The position numbers and the translations under genes are program-made. A DNA stretch of 44,994 bases from Smittium culicis (Eukaryota > Kickxellomycota > Harpellomycetes > Harpellales > Legeriomycetaceae). The notes under the pieces are model-generated. The model saw nothing but the letters and a program-made list of their open reading frames with translations, did no database searches and had not been told where the DNA came from. Within the stretch, counting starts at the first letter, position 1. Each line of letters opens with the position of its first letter. The DNA is taken from positions 1 through 44,994 of the forward strand of contig LSSN01006061.1 of NCBI GenBank assembly GCA_001970855.1, given 5' to 3'. Positions 31,718-43,749 of this stretch are shown here, piece by piece.

Positions 31718-34700
31718 TTATGATTCTAATTTATGTGGTTTGGATTCTTTCCATAGTAGCAAAAATTTCCTTTTAGTATTTGCGGCATGCCAAGAATCAG
31801 AAAAAGTCTAAAAATATTACCGATAAAACAATTTATAAAAGCTAAATAGAAAAATGAATTTTAAAAAAATAGTAAATTATATCAATTTTATAATATAATT
31901 TGTACGACTTACGTTTCGAATTGCTAATATACACGTACTGATTTTGTAATTTTTGACAAATGAGTGGAAGCATTTTTTTTGCAAAAAATGGAGATAAAAC
32001 GCATCAGCAGCGGAATAAATTTCTGGATCAATTTGGTCATCATTGTTTTCGTACTTATTTCTATCAATCTGTGCCATTATATTTAGGGCATATTGCAAAG
32101 GCGATAATATTCGGGATTGGTAGAACACTGAGTAGTCGTCATTCATAAAACCTGAGACAGACAGGGATTTTTTGGAGGCAAGAATAGAGGACTTTTGCAG
32201 ATAAATATTGAAGCATTTTTTGAGTAATTGGCGGCGGTAGAAGAATAGGCAGAGCATATTTTGAGAATCGAGACTATTTATTGAAAGCTGCAGCTTTTTA
32301 GTCAGCTGGGTTGCTAACGAATCACTATTTTCAATATTTGTATCACCAGAGTTGTTGATAGAGCTATGATCTCTCTGTGAAGCAAGCCATAAGGTTTCTT
32401 TGCTGATATTACCAGAGTTGATGAGGTCATTTAGCGGCGTATCATTGAGCTGAATATAAGATTTATTGATCTGTTCTATTTTTTGGGCTTGATCGTTAAG
32501 ATCATTGATTTTCCTTTTTGTGGGAACGGTAAATGATTTTTTATCGCTGTCTATACTTGAGTGTGGAGTAAAATATTCGGAATAATTTAAATACGAAAAT
32601 GATGAAGGATCCAAACTTGCTGAGCTTTTGATCTTATCAGTGTTTCTATTTTTGAATGTCCCATAATTGAGATTAACAAGTGAACTCAATGTATTGCTAT
32701 ATTGCGGTAGCTGTAAATCTAAATCGATGCTATTAGATAAAAATCTTTTATCATGATATTCATTGTTGGAATTGATTTCACTTGCGTTAAATGAAGTTTT
32801 TTTTGCACGGTTATTTAAAACGTTTCCAAAAATGCGAATAAGATTTTGTTGATTCTGACTGTGCTTATTATCATGAACAGGGCTGGGATAAATGCTCGGA
32901 GATTCTGGGGCGAATTCAGCGCTATCGTTAAAAATTTCAAAATTTGTAAACCCGAAACCATTACTGGATTTACTGTCACTTGGCCTGTTGCGTGCATTGA
33001 ATGAATTAGATCTGAAATCGTAGCTATTATTAGGTCGAAGATAATTACGATCGCTATCTGCTATCATTTTGTGGTAGTATTTGAGGTTTTTGATAAAATT
33101 TTTTTTGAGATTAGTGTTGTAAAAATTGATTGAGTTTTTGGTCATTACTGCCAATCGATAAGAATTAGATCTAGAATTGTCATTTTTAAGGGCAGTCCAT
33201 TTAGAGAAACATTTAGTTAGTGTAAAAGAACGAGATTTATGTAATAGAGGCTGTATTTTGTTAGAATACTCTAATTTCCAAATATTAAGGTATAAATAAA
33301 GATGCATGTTTTTATTCTTTGATGATAAGTAGTTTGATCTTTGAACGCAAAAGTCATCAATATTTAAATTTTCAAAGCTGCTGTTGATCAAATCAATTTT
33401 ATTCAAATGTTCTCTATCTTGAACATTTACTTGAGACTTAATGCCAGTCAGAGAATTTAGCATTTTGTGGCTAGCGAAATCATGATCTGAAATATTATTT
33501 AGATTTTCGCTAAAATAGCTTTTAAGATTTAGGACATTGGTAGATTTTGTTTTATTTTTAGTAATACCCTTATTATCATATTCATGGTTATCGGGGTTCA
33601 AACTAGAGACAATATTTTGCTGTTGAAGTATGGAATTAGAACCCATATCACTGTTAGTTTTATCAGGAAAGTAGCTGCTTAAAATATTTAATTTATCATC
33701 AGCAGATGAGCAGGTAGATGCGATAGACCCTTGGCCGCTTTCAGATTTGCGGAAGGAGGGTTCAAGATAATAATTATCAAGGACGGAAACGGAATTCGGG
33801 CTTAGGCAGACTCCTATGTCAGTTTCAGCGTCAGAGAACAGATCATAGCTTATATTCATATCCAAGTTTACTCCAAAGTCGATATTTTTAGATTGGGTAT
33901 TTTCGAGTTCAGACATGTTATTGATAAAGAACTTTTTTATAGCAAAGTCTTTAACAGATCCTTCAGAATATACGCTGGATTCAATTGAGTTTTCCTTTTT
34001 AGTATCGGCATTGGAATCTAGATAAAGTTTAGATATATATTATTTGAAAAAAAAATGAAAAGCTGAAAAGATTAGAGATAAATAATAAAAAATTACCATT
34101 GAAATTTTGAGACAGTGGTTGATCTATTTGGCTTTCATCACCATTCTTGATATGATCGTAGTCGGGGTCGTGTGAGTAATAAATTTTCTTGTTAATAGGA
34201 ATATTAGGCTTAGGAATTTTAGAAATATCAATTTTAGAAAAGTCAAATTTGTTAGGTTTGATATTATTTTGGGTGCCAAACGTATTTGAATGGGTATTTT
34301 GTGTAATATTTTCTTTGAAAATGGGAGAATCTAAATTAGAATCAAAAGAATAATTTTTTGGGGGGATAGTAGAAGGCGACGGGGTCGGGCTATACTCGGT
34401 GTAGAAGCTCATAACAGGGTCACCAAGCTCTGAATATCTTCGCAATTTTTTTTCATGGATATCTAAATCTTCATAGGAAGATAAACTATTAATAAGGCTA
34501 TATTCTTTGGATTGATCTTGGAACTTGATATGTTGAATGGGTTTCACAGGTGCGTATGCTGAGGAACTAAAAACCACGTTAGAGATCCAATAATCGAAAG
34601 ACTGTTTTAAAAGTTTTCTATTTTTAAGATTAATAAGTGTTCGAAATTTTTGGTCAAGATCAGCTAATTTCTTTTCAATGTCTTTATTTGCATTGGGAGA

Positions 34701-36260
34701 CAGCTGATTATATATATTTTGATGATCGGGGTTTAGACTTAATGCCTTGAGAGTTTTAATGGTTTTTCTTAGGAGTGCAGAATCAGCATGCTCAGAGGCC
34801 ATTGTTTTTAGGATATTATTAGATTGGAGTTGGTCACGCCAGATATTAAAGCAATCTCTTAAGCAAGATTCATAATTAACACTAGTGAAAGAGTTTTTTG
34901 ATTTTTGGGCGGATTTTAATTTTTTGTTAAAATCATCTGCGACTGAGTATAAGCTTTTAATTATCGATGTCGATTTTAATAATTTTTTGAAGTACAGAGA
35001 CGTATACATTTTTTTGTTTTTGATATAAAAATAATCTGCTTTTGTATTTATTGATATATGATCGCGATAATTATATGCAAATGCTGCAAGGTTTTTGAAA
35101 GCCGACTTTTTAAGTTGTAGATCGTATAAGGAATTGGCGCGAATTTGATTTAGTTTTACATTTTCTAGTTTTGATTTCCAGTTTGAGAAAAGCTTGAATA
35201 AGCTTCTGTTTTTATTTTTTCTAGAAAAAGCAAGTTCTTTTTTAGAACAGGAATGTGATAGGTTTAACCAAGCGGATAAGGATGATGATCTTGATAGGGT
35301 TTGTAGTTTAGAGTTTAATGATTTACTGATGATTAAAATTTTTTGATCAAGCTCAGATTCGTTAATGTGATTATATGAGTTTTCAATTGATTTAGTACTG
35401 TAGTAAGAAATGTTGCTTTTTAATTGCGAACTTTCGATATCAAAATTAGTCTCACTCTTTGGCAGGTAACTATTGAAGCTATTCATGATACTGAGGCTTG
35501 AAGAAAAAGGTCGACGCGATTTAGAAATAGAATTTTGGCGTGCATTTTTCCATTTTTTAAATAGTTTTAATTTTTTTGAGAATTCAAATTTTTGAAATGC
35601 AAATTTCTGGCGAAGTAAATACTCTTTATCCAAATTCTCTTTAATGAAAATATTTTGGTAGGTTGGATAGGCAATAAGATTTTGAGGGTTTTTATAGGCA
35701 CTAAGGTTAAAGGAGGGAGGAATAGTGTCACAATCAATTTTGAATTTGACGCTTTCTTTTATTTTCTGAATTTTTGAGCTTTTTAAAGCAGATTTAAGAA
35801 CGAAATTTTCAGAGCTTTGAGTTGGATATTCACTGCCAAAATTCGAGTTTGTTGTGTTTTGGTTATAAATATTATTGTTGTGATCAGCAGGAAATTGTGA
35901 ACTTTTTTTAGATTGTCGTTTGGACAAGGCCTTTTTTTTCCATAGATTTAGGCAAGAAATTGCTTTTGAGTGGAAATCGAATTTTACAGCAGCAGTCCAA
36001 AACAAAATCAAATCAGATCGAGAATGTTTTTTCTTTTTGTAAATATCGACATGAGGATTTATTGAATCAGATTTTTTTAGATAGGCACTTAAAAATTCTT
36101 CTATTTAATTTTTTTTAAAACAAAATATTAATGAAATGGATAGGTTATATGAGAAATGAGATTATTTAATAGAATGTTTATAGCATTTACCTTGGCTCAT
36201 ACTATTTTCAAAGGGGTAGTTGTTGAAATTGCTAAAGCGGTTGGATTTAAAAGCGTTCAT
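31718..36260 (-). CDS. SFI1: Sfi1-like centrin-binding repeat protein
   Basis: Minus-strand exons 36260-36191, 36100-34097, 34017-31913 and 31807-31718 join in phase to about 1422 residues. The protein contains many Sfi1-type repeats, short helical units with a hydrophobic pair and a terminal Trp-Lys/Arg. Examples are AISCLNLWKKKAL, KLFKKWKNARQNS, LFKLFSNWKSKLE, CFNIWRDQL, SFDYWISNV, YLYLNIWKLEY, KCFSKWTALK and, in the last 30-codon exon, RKFLLLWKES. Spacers are Ser/Asn-rich and vary in length. In yeast Sfi1 each repeat binds the C-terminal lobe of centrin/Cdc31 and the filament forms the half-bridge for spindle pole body duplication. The last exon is needed: otherwise the frame runs past a perfect GTAAGT donor and ends 11 codons later. 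The first exon supplies the ATG through a phase-1 intron. The repeats are weaker and more widely spaced than in yeast. Confidence 0.85.
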
Positions 36261-37720
36261 TTTGGATATTTTAGGGGTTAAAATAAGTATGAGAACTTTG
36301 AAATAGCTCAGCTACTGCTCAAACGAATCATTTATTATTAAAACGAAATAAATAGTAAAACTTATATCTTGTTGTTTATCTAGAAGTGACTATTAAATAT
36401 ATTCAAGTTTTTCGTGGTATTTTAGAAATAAATAATTATAAATAGAAGAAACGGTGGCTTAACTAAATTTTCTAATTTTTTTTTCTTATGGTATTTGACA
36501 AAGATCAATCAACTCAAAGTTATGCCTTGCAATTAATTTTTATAAACTTTAATTGAGTTAGGATTTAATGAGTTTAGTATTTGGGTCTGGTTTAAAGCAT
36601 TTCATAATTTAGAAATGATTTAAAAAATACAAATCATCAAAGAGTGTAAAAGAATGAAAATATGATTGTTTTTTTTCTAGTTGATAGCCAATTGATGTAT
36701 TTTTATCTTGTAGATTGACAGAGCTTGACGAATCCATTGGGCACAATAGCTAAGATATGTTTTAATTGAATAAGAGGTAACAATATTTAAGTTTTAAAAA
36801 ACGTTTAATAAAGATAATGGAAGTTTATACTATTATATTATTTGAGGTGATTATTCGATAACCAATTATAATTTTTTAGTGTAGAAAAAGAGAGGATGAT
36901 AATTGGGGCAGCGCATATGGGTAAAAAAAATTTATAGTTATTGGTGTGATTGAAGGTTTTTTTGTTTATATTTCAAAAATAATCAACACAATCTGGCCAA
37001 TTATAAAGATCGTCGAATCTGAATGCTTAAACAATATAAAAATATAATAATATGATTAATGAGTAGTAGCGGCTCTTATTTCATTTTTTTTTTAGTGTAA
37101 AAGATGCGTGAAAAAACACCTTGAGCTAAAATTGATCATATATCTGTATATATTTTAAGAATATTGATTAATACCATACCACATTTTTGAAATAATCACA
37201 AGAGGAGCTCAGAAACGTGTATAAAACTAAAAAAAAGAATTATTAAAATATATAAAAGGGCTAAGTAAATGAAAAAATATATAATTTAGATTATTAGTGT
37301 AAGTAAACAAGGATACCTTGTGATCACAACTACATTAGAAAATCTTTAATCATATTTTAATTATAAGTCAGATAATGTACATTATAATTCCAATCCTAGA
37401 ATATCGTTAGAATTCTGGTTATTATAGAAATAGAACAGAATATGAAAGCCTACAATTCAAAACTACATTTACATTTCGAAACATGTTATATAAATTTACA
37501 AGTAGTGCATCCTAGTAGCTTTATATAGTCAACTACCTTCTCAAATTGTAGATAAAATCGAATCTTAAATTATGTTATTTTACTACTAAGCGTTAATCAG
37601 ATCAATTACTCAATTAGCATCCATATAGTGAGTTTATAGAAAGGGCATTGGAAATTTTAATATCTAGTATAACTGGTTTCATTTGATTCTATTTTCATAA
37701 TGAATGATTACTATCCTTCT

Positions 37721-37766
37721 ATCATCCAGCACTCTTGTTTAAAAAAAAAAATCATCCAGCACTCTT
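37721..37766. repeat. 16-bp direct repeat next to the inverted-repeat element
   Basis: ATCATCCAGCACTCTT at 37721-37736 and 37751-37766 (30-bp period), separated by a poly-A run. A variant, CATCCAACACTCTC, is on the other side of the inverted-repeat element near 38519. Confidence 0.85.
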
Positions 37767-37778
37767 AAACTTAATTAA

Positions 37779-38322
37779 TAATCATAATTGGATACACTGA
37801 ATTTAAGTACTTTTTTATTGGTCTAATTATGGATCATAGCCAATAAATTATCAAAATAAAATATTAATTTATCAGTTTATCGTTTGGTTGGATTATTTTG
37901 GTAACGTAAAAAAAGACAACATCCCCTGAATGGGTTAAATTTAATAAATATATTCATTCGCTGATTCATAATAATGATTTTATTATTTGCTAAACTTTTT
38001 CAACAATCCAATAATTTTATGCATTTTAGAGTTTATTTACATTGATAGGTTCAGTTAGATATATTTGGTAATAAAAAACAAACTTCTGCTCGTGGAAGGG
38101 ATAGGTAGCGTAGCTGTAGAATCATAGTATACTATTTAAAGATTTTTTATGAGACAATAAATTAAACCCTTTCAGGGGATGTTGGCTTTTTTTAAGCTAC
38201 CAAATTAATCCAACCAAATGTCAAACTGACAAATTAATATATAATGGTGATAATTTATTGGCTATGATTCAGAATTAGACCAATAACAAAAATTTTTTAT
38301 TTTGATTATCCAGTTATGATTT
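37779..38322. mobile_element. 544-bp inverted-repeat (foldback/MITE-like) element
   Basis: The left arm (37779 to about 37946) and the reverse complement of the right arm (about 38155-38322) align with about 85 percent identity by eye, over about 165 bp with small indels. Shared stretches include TTATTGGTCTAATT, ATCATAGCCAATAAATTATC, TTTGGTTGGATTA and CAACATCCCCTGAA. The arms enclose about 208 bp of unique AT-rich sequence without a reading frame. TTAA tetranucleotides sit immediately outside both ends (37775-37778 and 38323-38326), which would fit a piggyBac-like target duplication, though TTAA is common in such AT-rich DNA. Confidence 0.78.
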
Positions 38323-39255
38323 TTAATTATATTTAGGCTCGTTGGTCCCAGATAAGGCTAAAGAAATAGTAAATAACTAACTTTTATTAAAGTTATGCCA
38401 ATAATGTCAAATATTTTTAGAATTAAATTCAGAGTGTAATGAGTAACGACACCAATAGGCAACGACTAAAGATTGAAAGTTTAAACAGTGATACAAGTCT
38501 TTGATATTAGCCCTTTCCCATCCAACACTCTCAAAAAATTTATTGTATTGACTCGCTAATGGTTTTTAATGTGATTTATTATTTGCTCCTATATGTTCAT
38601 AATCCAATAAATGACTGATCCTCGGAAGTATTTTATAATTACTGAATCCAGTTGGCTAGATTATGTAGCTCAAAAACAGTCTACCCCATGGAAAGTGGCT
38701 AAAGACACACAAAATCCGAGACAAAACTATTTTTAGTCTTACATGTAATTTTCTAAACAAAGAAATGGGGGATCAGTAGGCAATGATGATTTTTAGAATT
38801 TCCAGGAGTAGTATTCTGTATTAGAACAGGGCTTTTGTGCTTTACCAATTGAACATTAATCCCGAAACTTGAATCCCAGTTGGGGTTTTCAGCAACAGAT
38901 AAGCAAATAAAAGTTGAATAAAGCTGTTTACAATTACAGAGGTTTTCAGAATTTAAAACAGTTTAATGCTTCTAAATAAAATTAGGCTTAGCGATAATTT
39001 TGGAGCAAAGAAAATGACTCTGTTTATAGCCCTTGCTGTATAATTGGCTTTGATCAGCCAACCATTTATTTTCTATTACTTTCATTTTTGCTTTACAGCT
39101 ATTCAGGTTTAATCACTCAGATTTTAACATCATACTTCAGCTATAGTAAACTATATTCTACACACAAACTAGTTTTCTGATTCAATTTATCACTTTCTTT
39201 TTTAATTACAGTAATTTTACATATTTGATATTATTTTACATCCATATTAAGAAAT

Positions 39256-40778
39256 ATGATAATTTCACAGCCACTACCACAGGCTAGTACCGCAATATGG
39301 AGCTCCCATTTACCAGACTCTTCTCCACTTTCATATAGCCGATCCAAGTATATCGATTCAGCTGTTCCTCCTGAACATTTCAGCAGCGGTAGAGTCAACA
39401 AACTAGATTCAGAACAGCTTGATGCTGAGCTAATGAGTGTTCTTGAAGAGCCTTTATACGATTCAGTTAAACTATTTGATGTAAGTCTTATTTATTCTAT
39501 CTTACCTTAATGATACTTTCCTTTTTAAATGAATCGAATTTATAAATAAAAATCAATTATATATGTAGCCATTACTAGTTTCGAAGTATAAACCCGAAAT
39601 TCAAGCTGCTCTCCAAGCACTCCTGTGCTTTTTTTCGTTCTCATCTTCCAAAAAAGCCACATATGGCCAACAAATCCAAAATTTGAAATACGATTCCAGT
39701 AAATTTATTATTTTTAAATGTACATTCGAACTCATAAATATCTACACCTTTTCCATACATTAAAGGCTATTATTTTTTATGTTTTATAGAATTGGGAAAA
39801 TTGAATCGTCGACTTGTATTATACTCAATATCTCTAGTTTTAGGAACATACTCTTGGAATAGAATAAGCTCATATTTAGCCTATAACCAATGGGCAGATG
39901 CACCAGACGTATTTTTATTATTGATATATACATATTAGAAAATTTTATATTAATTCATTTATACAGCTATGAACTTGCAACTTCTTTCAAAAATGTCAAA
40001 TATTTGATTTTTTCTTTATTTTATAGAATTCTATTAGAAAGAGATTATGGAAAGTGACTCAAATGACTGAAAAAGCATTTAAAACCTTGTCGCTTTTAAA
40101 TTTTTTACTGTTTATTTCGAATGGAAAGTAAGTGTATTTGTTGTTCTTAAACTCTCATATTTAACTTTTTGTACGCATATTATACTGATATTATAACTGA
40201 ATTTATTTATTGTTAAAATTAAAAGATATAAAAGTGTTTTGGAGAGAATATTTGGGCTTAAATTAGTTTATTCGAAACCACAGTTTATCCAGGCAGTTAG
40301 TTTTGAATTTATGAACCGCCAGATAGTTTGGCATGCTTTTACGGTAAACTGACCTATATTAATTTGGTTTTTGAAGAATATTGAAATGGTTTTTTTAATA
40401 ATATTAAACTAATTATTTGTGTAGGAATTCCTGATGTTTATAGTTCCATTATTAAGTATTTCAAATATAAAGACGTCAATGACAAGAAAAATGCGTACAC
40501 TTGTTGGGCTCCCTCCAGTAGTAGTTTCAAAGGAACTAGCACAACTTACAGACCAAATATGCCCAATATGCTTTTCAAAAGACCCAGCAGCTAAAACGGA
40601 GGACGTTCTACACATCTCACAAGCGGTTTTCGACCGCAATAAGCTAACAAGCCCACATAAAACCAATTGTAACCATTACCACTGCTACATCTGCATTAAA
40701 ACGAAAATGCTTGTTGAAGGAAGTATGTGCAGCTGCCTAAAATGCGGATCTATTGTCAACGAAATCACTCCGCTATAA
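39256..40778 (+). CDS. PEX2: Peroxisomal RING ubiquitin ligase Pex2
   Basis: Six exons (39256-39480, 39569-39698, 39790-39908, 40027-40127, 40226-40343, 40425-40778) join to 348 residues. The N-terminal part is the Pex2/Pex12 helical membrane domain: VNKLDSEQLDAELMSVLEEP at about 55-74, then the hydrophobic segments RLVLYSISLVLGTYSWNRIS and KTLSLLNFLLFISNGKYKSV, and FMNRQIVWHAFTEFLMFIVP. The C-terminus is a RING finger with C277-x2-C280, C313-x-H315-x2-C318-x2-C321 and C335-x2-C338. The spacing and the GLPPVVV lead-in fit Pex2 rather than Pex10 or Pex12. With Pex10 and Pex12 it forms the retrotranslocation channel and ligase that monoubiquitinates the import receptor Pex5. Five GT..AG introns are all short (75-118 nt). 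The start codon is the first ATG of a well-composed open exon. Its presence implies functional peroxisomes. Confidence 0.94.
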
Positions 40779-41682
40779 TTTTTTTTTGACTTTTTACACG
40801 ATTTACTATAAATCATAAATCATAAAATAGAAATAACGAAAATAATCAAATCCATATACTTCCATTTTCAATATTACTCGAATTTGTTTAAAATTTGTGA
40901 TTTGTTTGTAACTTTTATTTATTTATTTTTTTTTGGAGGAGGAAGAGGAGTAATTAACTAATGAATTTTTCATTTAGCGTCAAAACTGTTTTGTTTATGG
41001 ATTGGCTTTGCTTATCGAAACATTTATAAATTGTCTCCCAAGCAAAAGAAACCAAAGTTATAAACAAAAATAAAAGCGGCTTTTTATTTTTTTACTGACT
41101 TTTTAATTTATATCATTTCGGTTTTAGTATTACAAGCTATAAACTTTACAAGCTATCTTTGAGCTAACTTTTGATTTTATACTGTATTTAAATAAACGGC
41201 TAAAAGAAAGGTTTATTGACAGGCTAGTATTAGGGCTTAAAATCGGAAGGCAGTAAACTGGGCTTTATAAAAGGAGCCAATGGATTATCAACAACGCAAA
41301 TACAAATAAAAGCATAATACAGAAAAGCCGTTAATAGGATAGACTTTCAATCGCGCCGTAAAAAAAAAAAAAAAGCGAATCAATCGGATTAGGAGTTAAG
41401 GACAGAGATTTCTCATATCTTTACAATTTAAAGTACTTAAATATTTATAGATTAAATACCAACTATTTATTAGCTCTTTATTCCATATTAACCTTATTTT
41501 AATAAAAAGTCATACTATCTGAACTGTATTTCTTGCAGACTCTATACTTTTTTTCATTTCAATACAACTTGCCTGGAAGATATTTTTAGTATATTACTTT
41601 GGTAGAATTAAAATAACGGATAACTAGAGATACTTCTTTAATTTAAGCATCGAGTATAAGAACCGCAATAATAAAACAAAGT
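40779..41682. other. Intergenic PEX2-OST3
   Basis: AT-rich spacer in a tandem gene pair. It contains the PEX2 3' end with a purine-rich tract near 40935-40950 and a poly-A run of about 15 at 41360-41374. Nothing else was recognised. Confidence 0.6.
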
Positions 41683-42956
41683 ATGTATTCGAGCAAACTG
41701 AGACTATTGTTTGTTATCGCATTGGGTGTGCTGAGTTTATCGTTCTCGAACGCCGTTGATGTTTCACTCAAAGCGATGAAAAAGCTGCGCGATTCAAATT
41801 CCAATGGATTTCCCGAGATCAGATCTGAACATTTTTTCGAGCTTTCTAAGGGAGCTTCTGATTTCTCCGTTGTGTTTTTGTTAACTGCGCTAGAAGAATC
41901 TATCGGATGCAAACCTTGCCAGTAAGAAAATAAATATATAATACTTTTGAAAAATCATATGAATATGCCTATTTCTTATAAAAAAAAAGGCCTATGGATA
42001 GGAATTATATTTAATTAATTTAACTTTGATTTTCGTCTCACCAATTTATTTTACTTGTTAGAGCTACTTACCCAGAATTTATAGCAGTTGCAAATCACTG
42101 GAAGACACAAAAGGACGCAGATGAGGTCTTTTTCGTCTTTATAGATGCTATGAATTCCATTGAAGTTTTCAGAAAACTTCAATTAATGGATCCTCCTAAG
42201 GTTTTTATTTTCCCATCTCTCAAATCTATGAAGGAATCTGGCAAGAAGCCAACCGAAATGAGGATCGGAATGAAGTAATTACTATTATTTTAATTTTAGC
42301 ACTTATTTTACTCTAAATTATGCGAATTTGTATTTCTAATCTGACTATTTACATATGAATTTAACAGAACTACTGCGGAGACCCTAGCTAGTGAGATAGG
42401 GAAGGCTCTTGATAAACAGGTAATATTTACATATATATATTCGATAAGTTAGCCTATATTTAAACTAAAATTGAGCATACTCGACCATTTTTAGCTTGGA
42501 GTGTCTAGACCTTTTGACTATATGGAGTTTGCGGCTAACGCTTCGAAAGTGGCAGTAGCAGTAGTTTTTTTGTACTTTTTGTTGACAAACCGTGCAGTTT
42601 TTAAGAAGCTAGTAAATAATTTATTCCTGGCAGGAATCCTGGTATTTGTTATTGTGCTCAACTCAGGCTACGTGTGGACCTACATCAAAGACCCGCCATT
42701 CACCACTCCCAGAGGCAACTTCGTCCCAGGGATCCAGGAACAGGCTGGCATCGAAACGCTCATCGTGTCGTCGCTTTATGGCACTTGCGTTGCAGCCATC
42801 GTCTTCCTGATCAAACGCGTCCCTACGATCAAAAACGAAACCATTAAATTAGTATGCACGGTTGCTTCCATGGCCGTTATCACTATTGCCGCCAGCTACA
42901 TTGTTGTCAGCTACAAGTCTAAAAACCCCTCTTACCCGTACAAGATCCTATTTTAG
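41683..42956 (+). CDS. OST3: Oligosaccharyltransferase subunit Ost3/Ost6 (MagT1/TUSC3 family)
   Basis: Four exons (41683-41921, 42062-42274, 42368-42419, 42495-42956) join to 321 residues. Residues 1-24 form a signal peptide (KLRLLFVIALGVLSLSFSNA). The lumenal thioredoxin-like domain (about 25-165) carries the redox motif C76-K-P-C79 and the following cis-Pro region (LMDPPKVFIFP). Four membrane helices follow: about 180-196, 203-225, 254-275 and 284-304, which is the Ost3/Ost6 topology. The subunit sits in the ER oligosaccharyltransferase and holds substrate proteins by transient mixed disulfides so that N-glycosylation outruns folding. The C-terminus (KSKNPSYPYKILF) matches the usual cytosolic or lumenal short tail. 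Intron 1 splits the codon directly after the CxxC. Ost3 and Ost6 are hard to tell apart by eye; the single copy here may serve both roles. Confidence 0.94.
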
Positions 42957-43372
42957 TCCCCTCCTTTCTTTATTTGCCCTTTTATCTATCATTATCCAAT
43001 ACTCGTTTGATTTTCTAATTAGCTATTTTTAATACACCCTACCATTGGCTTGTTTAACCCACCACTCCTCTAGCTAACCAAGAATCATCTGCCACTGGCT
43101 ATAAATTACTTGTCATTTATCTATTCCGATATTTGTCCAATAATCGTCTCTAAATAAAAGTAATATGCAAATCCTATTTGTTATTTGCACTCGTTTTTTT
43201 GACACTTTTTTTTTCTTTACAATCTAAATTTCTAGGTAGTTCTCAAATAGACCTTAAAAAAATGTATAAATAGATCTCAAAGGCTCCACATTATTTTGTT
43301 CTCTTTAAACCAAAAAAAATTAAAGGCCTCAACTTAACGAGTAAAGAGAAATTTTTAAACGGGACTGCAAGG
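42957..43372. promoter_or_regulatory. Spacer after OST3, possible promoter with TATA
   Basis: Contains CCAAT/ATTGG pentamers (about 43043 and 43137) and TATAAATA at 43265-43272, 101 bp before the ATG at 43373. This arrangement would suit a promoter for the putative downstream gene, but AT-rich DNA makes a chance TATA likely. Confidence 0.3.
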
Positions 43373-43749
43373 ATGGATGAGAATATTGTGATTACTGATC
43401 AGTGGATAAAGAGTGTTGAAGAGCTGGTATTAGGTATGGGCAGAGAAAGAAATAGGATGTATCCGCATTTTATTTACTTCTCTATCCTCGCCTTTCTCGA
43501 CCTTCGCTTCCTATTTTTTATTTTCTTGTCTGTGATCACTTCTATTCTTTCTCTCTTTTTTTTTCCTTTTTTTTAATTCTTTTTTTTTGGATGAACTTTT
43601 GTTGCGGTTTTTATTTTTTTAAATGGGTTTTTATATGTTTTGCTTTCTCTCTTGTGTTTTCGCTTTGATTCACTTCTTTTTACTTGTTTTAAATCAAGTT
43701 AATAGTCTCGTAAATTTTAGCGAAGATTGAGAGGGAAATCAGAACCCAG
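43373..43749 (+). CDS. Putative gene start, two small exons, unknown product
   Basis: ATG at 43373 begins MDENIVITDQWIKSVEELVL, then a possible donor at 43434. A T-rich stretch ends in AATTTTAG, and an exon at 43721-43749 joins in phase as AKIEREIRTQ before a GTAAGG donor. The two pieces form a plausible amphipathic helix of 30 residues. I could not follow the gene with confidence after 43750; an exon at about 43831 is possible. A retroelement fragment begins about 0.8 kb downstream, so the gene may be broken, or this may be chance. I do not recognise the protein. Confidence 0.3.

Larger units (their letters stand above)
36261..39255. other. Long intergenic region between divergent SFI1 and PEX2
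   Basis: 3 kb without supported genes. It holds an inverted-repeat element at 37779-38322, a 16-bp direct repeat beside it (37721 and 37751, variant near 38519) and scattered ATTGG/CCAAT pentamers. On the minus strand at 38837-38855 there is a sequence resembling a tRNA D-arm, without a matching T-arm. Confidence 0.55.

Noticed and set aside
37300..38700. CRISPR array or bacterial island
   Set aside because: The short repeats have no regular spacer structure, and all surrounding genes are eukaryotic with introns.
38826..38880. tRNA-like D-arm on the minus strand (GTTCAATTGGTAAAGCAC)
   Set aside because: No acceptor stem, no proper seven-base anticodon loop on a five-pair stem and no T-arm with GGTTCGA follow in the right place. 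At best a decayed tRNA or SINE fragment.
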